From positions 1-6,367 of the forward strand of contig JAJDCV010000349.1 of the NCBI GenBank assembly GCA_029260675.1: DNA of 6,367 nucleotides, read 5' to 3'. Below, piece after piece: positions 5,039-6,367 of this stretch; within the stretch, counting starts at the first letter, position 1, and each line of letters begins with the position of its first letter. This DNA is from Phycisphaeraceae bacterium (lineage in GTDB: Bacteria > Planctomycetota > Phycisphaerae > Phycisphaerales > Phycisphaeraceae). Below the pieces are notes generated by a model that worked only from the letters and a program-made list of their open reading frames with translations, ran no database searches and was not told the origin of the DNA. A program made the position numbers and the translations under genes.

Positions 5039-6367
5039 ACCGCACCCGCAGACATCAAGACCACACTCATCGTCGGCATGGAGATCCACGTCGAGCTCGC
5101 CACCCGCTCCAAGATGTGGACCAGCGCCCCCAACGTCGCCCACCGCGACTACTTCGACGCCGAGCCCAACACGCTCCTGGACCCCGTCGTCATCGGGATG
5201 CCCGGCGTCCTCCCCGTCATCAACGAACAAGCCGTCGAGATGGCGGTCCGCGTCGGGCTCGCACTGGGCTGTGAGATCGCCAAGAAAACCAAGTGGGACC
5301 GCAAGAGCTACTACTACCCCGACCTCCCCAAAAACTACCAGATCAGCCAGTACGACCAGCCGATCTGCGGCGAGGGTTCGCTGGATATCCCCGCTGATGA
5401 CAACAACGCATCGAACGATGCTTCGGGGCAAACCCGGGGGCGCACCATCCGCATCACACGTGCGCATCTCGAAGAAGACGCCGGCAAACTCATGCACGAA
5501 GCCCCCGGCGGCACGCCGATCGACCACTCCATCGTCGATCTGAATCGCGCCGGCACGCCCTTGCTGGAGATCGTCACCGAGCCGGACTTCCGCACCGCCG
5601 AGGAGACCGTTATCTTCGGCCAGATACTGCGCAACATCTGCCGACACCTGGGTGTCTCCGAGGGCGATATGCAACGCGGACACATGCGATTCGAGCCCAA
5701 CATCAACGTACACATCGAAAAAGACGGCGAAACCTTCAAGACACCCATCGTCGAAATCAAGAACCTCAACTCCTTCAAAGCCGTCCACGGCGCAATCACC
5801 CACGAATACCAGCGACAGATCGATGAATGGCTCGACACCGGCAAGGTCATGGGCGCACGCGCCAAGTCCACCCGTGGCTGGGACGACAACAAAGGCATCA
5901 CCACCCCGCAACGCGAAAAAGAAGACGAGGATGAGTACCGCTACTTCCCCGATCCGGACCTGGTCACCGTCGCCATCGACGACGACTGGCTTAACCGCAT
6001 CAAACAAACCGTCACCGAACTCCCCGACGTCAAACGCCGGCGCTACGTCGATGAGTTCGGCCTATCCCCCGTCGACGCCGGCACCCTCCTGGACGACCCC
6101 GGCCTGACCCGCTTCTACGAATCCACCATCGCCGCCGGCACCGACCCCAAACGCGCCGCCGCCATGCTCCTGAACTACGCCGCCAAACTCGCCAACGAAC
6201 GCAACTGCGGCGTACACGACCTGGGCATCACCCCCGAACAGGTCAAAGGCATCGCCGACTTATCCAGCGCCGACAAGATCGGCTCCAGCGCAGCCGCCGA
6301 TCTCTTCGCCCACTGTTGTGACAGCGACGACCCCGCCGAATCCCTCGCCGAAAAGCACGGCCTATTA
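5033..6367 (+). CDS. gatB: Aspartyl/glutamyl-tRNA amidotransferase subunit B (3' end outside window)
   Basis: All 445 codons to the window edge are open. GatB works with GatA and GatC to convert Glu-tRNA(Gln) or Asp-tRNA(Asn) to the amide form, using ATP and ammonia passed from GatA; GatB is the kinase and tRNA-binding part. Seen: VGMEIHVEL (14-22) with Glu17 and His19 of the Mg/ATP site, GMPGVLPVINEQAVEMA (55-71), DRKSYYYPDLPKNYQISQYD (89-108), HLEEDAGKLMHEA (145-157) including Glu148, and DLNRAGTPLLEIVTEPDFR (169-187). The helical and YqeY-like tail regions follow; the last visible residues (LAEKHGLL) sit within the tail domain, so about 35-50 residues are probably missing. The ATG at 5033 is chosen because homologues begin 8-15 residues before the G-M-E-I-H strand. 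There is no Shine-Dalgarno; the leader is heptamer repeat. The loop at about 119-139 seems roughly ten residues longer than usual and contains a DNA palindrome. gatA and gatC are not in this window. Confidence 0.96.
   Translation, partial: MPTAPADIKTTLIVGMEIHVELATRSKMWTSAPNVAHRDYFDAEPNTLLDPVVIGMPGVLPVINEQAVEMAVRVGLALGCEIAKKTKWDRKSYYYPDLPKNYQISQYDQPICGEGSLDIPADDNNASNDASGQTRGRTIRITRAHLEEDAGKLMHEAPGGTPIDHSIVDLNRAGTPLLEIVTEPDFRTAEETVIFGQILRNICRHLGVSEGDMQRGHMRFEPNINVHIEKDGETFKTPIVEIKNLNSFKAVHGAITHEYQRQIDEWLDTGKVMGARAKSTRGWDDNKGITTPQREKEDEDEYRYFPDPDLVTVAIDDDWLNRIKQTVTELPDVKRRRYVDEFGLSPVDAGTLLDDPGLTRFYESTIAAGTDPKRAAAMLLNYAAKLANERNCGVHDLGITPEQVKGIADLSSADKIGSSAAADLFAHCCDSDDPAESLAEKHGLL
5408..5421. repeat. 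Perfect palindrome inside gatB: GCATCG-AA-CGATGC
   Basis: Six-base arms at 5408-5413 and 5416-5421 are exact reverse complements around AA. They encode part of the hydrophilic loop DDNNASNDASG (122-132) of GatB, which appears extended relative to the family. The palindrome may be the remains of a small mobile palindromic element that inserted in frame, or a chance product of Asn/Asp/Ala codons. Confidence 0.4.

Noticed and set aside
4991..6007. Minus-strand open frame of 338 codons opposite gatB
   Set aside because: Its Val/Gly/Asp-rich sequence is the typical antisense shadow of a GC-rich gene; the plus strand is unmistakably GatB.

Overview
The window looks like a chromosomal piece of a GC-rich bacterium, most likely a member of the Planctomycetota and perhaps of the Phycisphaerae. 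The reasons are C-ending codon use, mostly missing Shine-Dalgarno sequences, a VKOR-DsbA-type fusion, a GatB amidotransferase and a threonine dehydratase remnant of planctomycete flavour. The placement is an inference from recalled family resemblance; no marker gene here settles it.

Layout. Bases 1-227 hold the 3' end of queC (plus strand), the queuosine-pathway preQ0 synthase. It is followed at 39 bp by an unrecognised 252-aa membrane-anchored protein (267-1025) in clearly AT-richer DNA. Then come a good-looking sigma70-type promoter (1052-1080) and a 37-codon fragment (1087-1197) matching the extreme N-terminus of threonine dehydratase; the rest of that gene is missing. On the minus strand lies a translationally coupled two-gene operon, serA then serC (3184 down to 1206), encoding the first two steps of phosphorylated serine synthesis. 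A gap of about 400 bp (3185-3591) separates it from a divergent plus-strand gene for a VKOR-DsbA disulfide-forming membrane protein (3592-4926). A spacer rich in 7-base tandem repeats (about 4913-5038) leads into gatB (5033 to the window end, 3' end missing), a subunit of the Asp/Glu-tRNA amidotransferase.

How it fits together. SerA and SerC act in sequence on 3-phosphoglycerate. The other genes are housekeeping functions (tRNA modification, tRNA amidation, envelope disulfide formation) with no evident shared pathway. I found no phage, CRISPR, transposase or defence module. The points most worth a second look are the truncated ilvA-like remnant beside serC, the AT-rich orphan gene, two changed key sites in SerA, the heptamer-repeat spacer that supplies one stop codon and surrounds one start codon, and a perfect palindrome inside an apparently extended loop of gatB.
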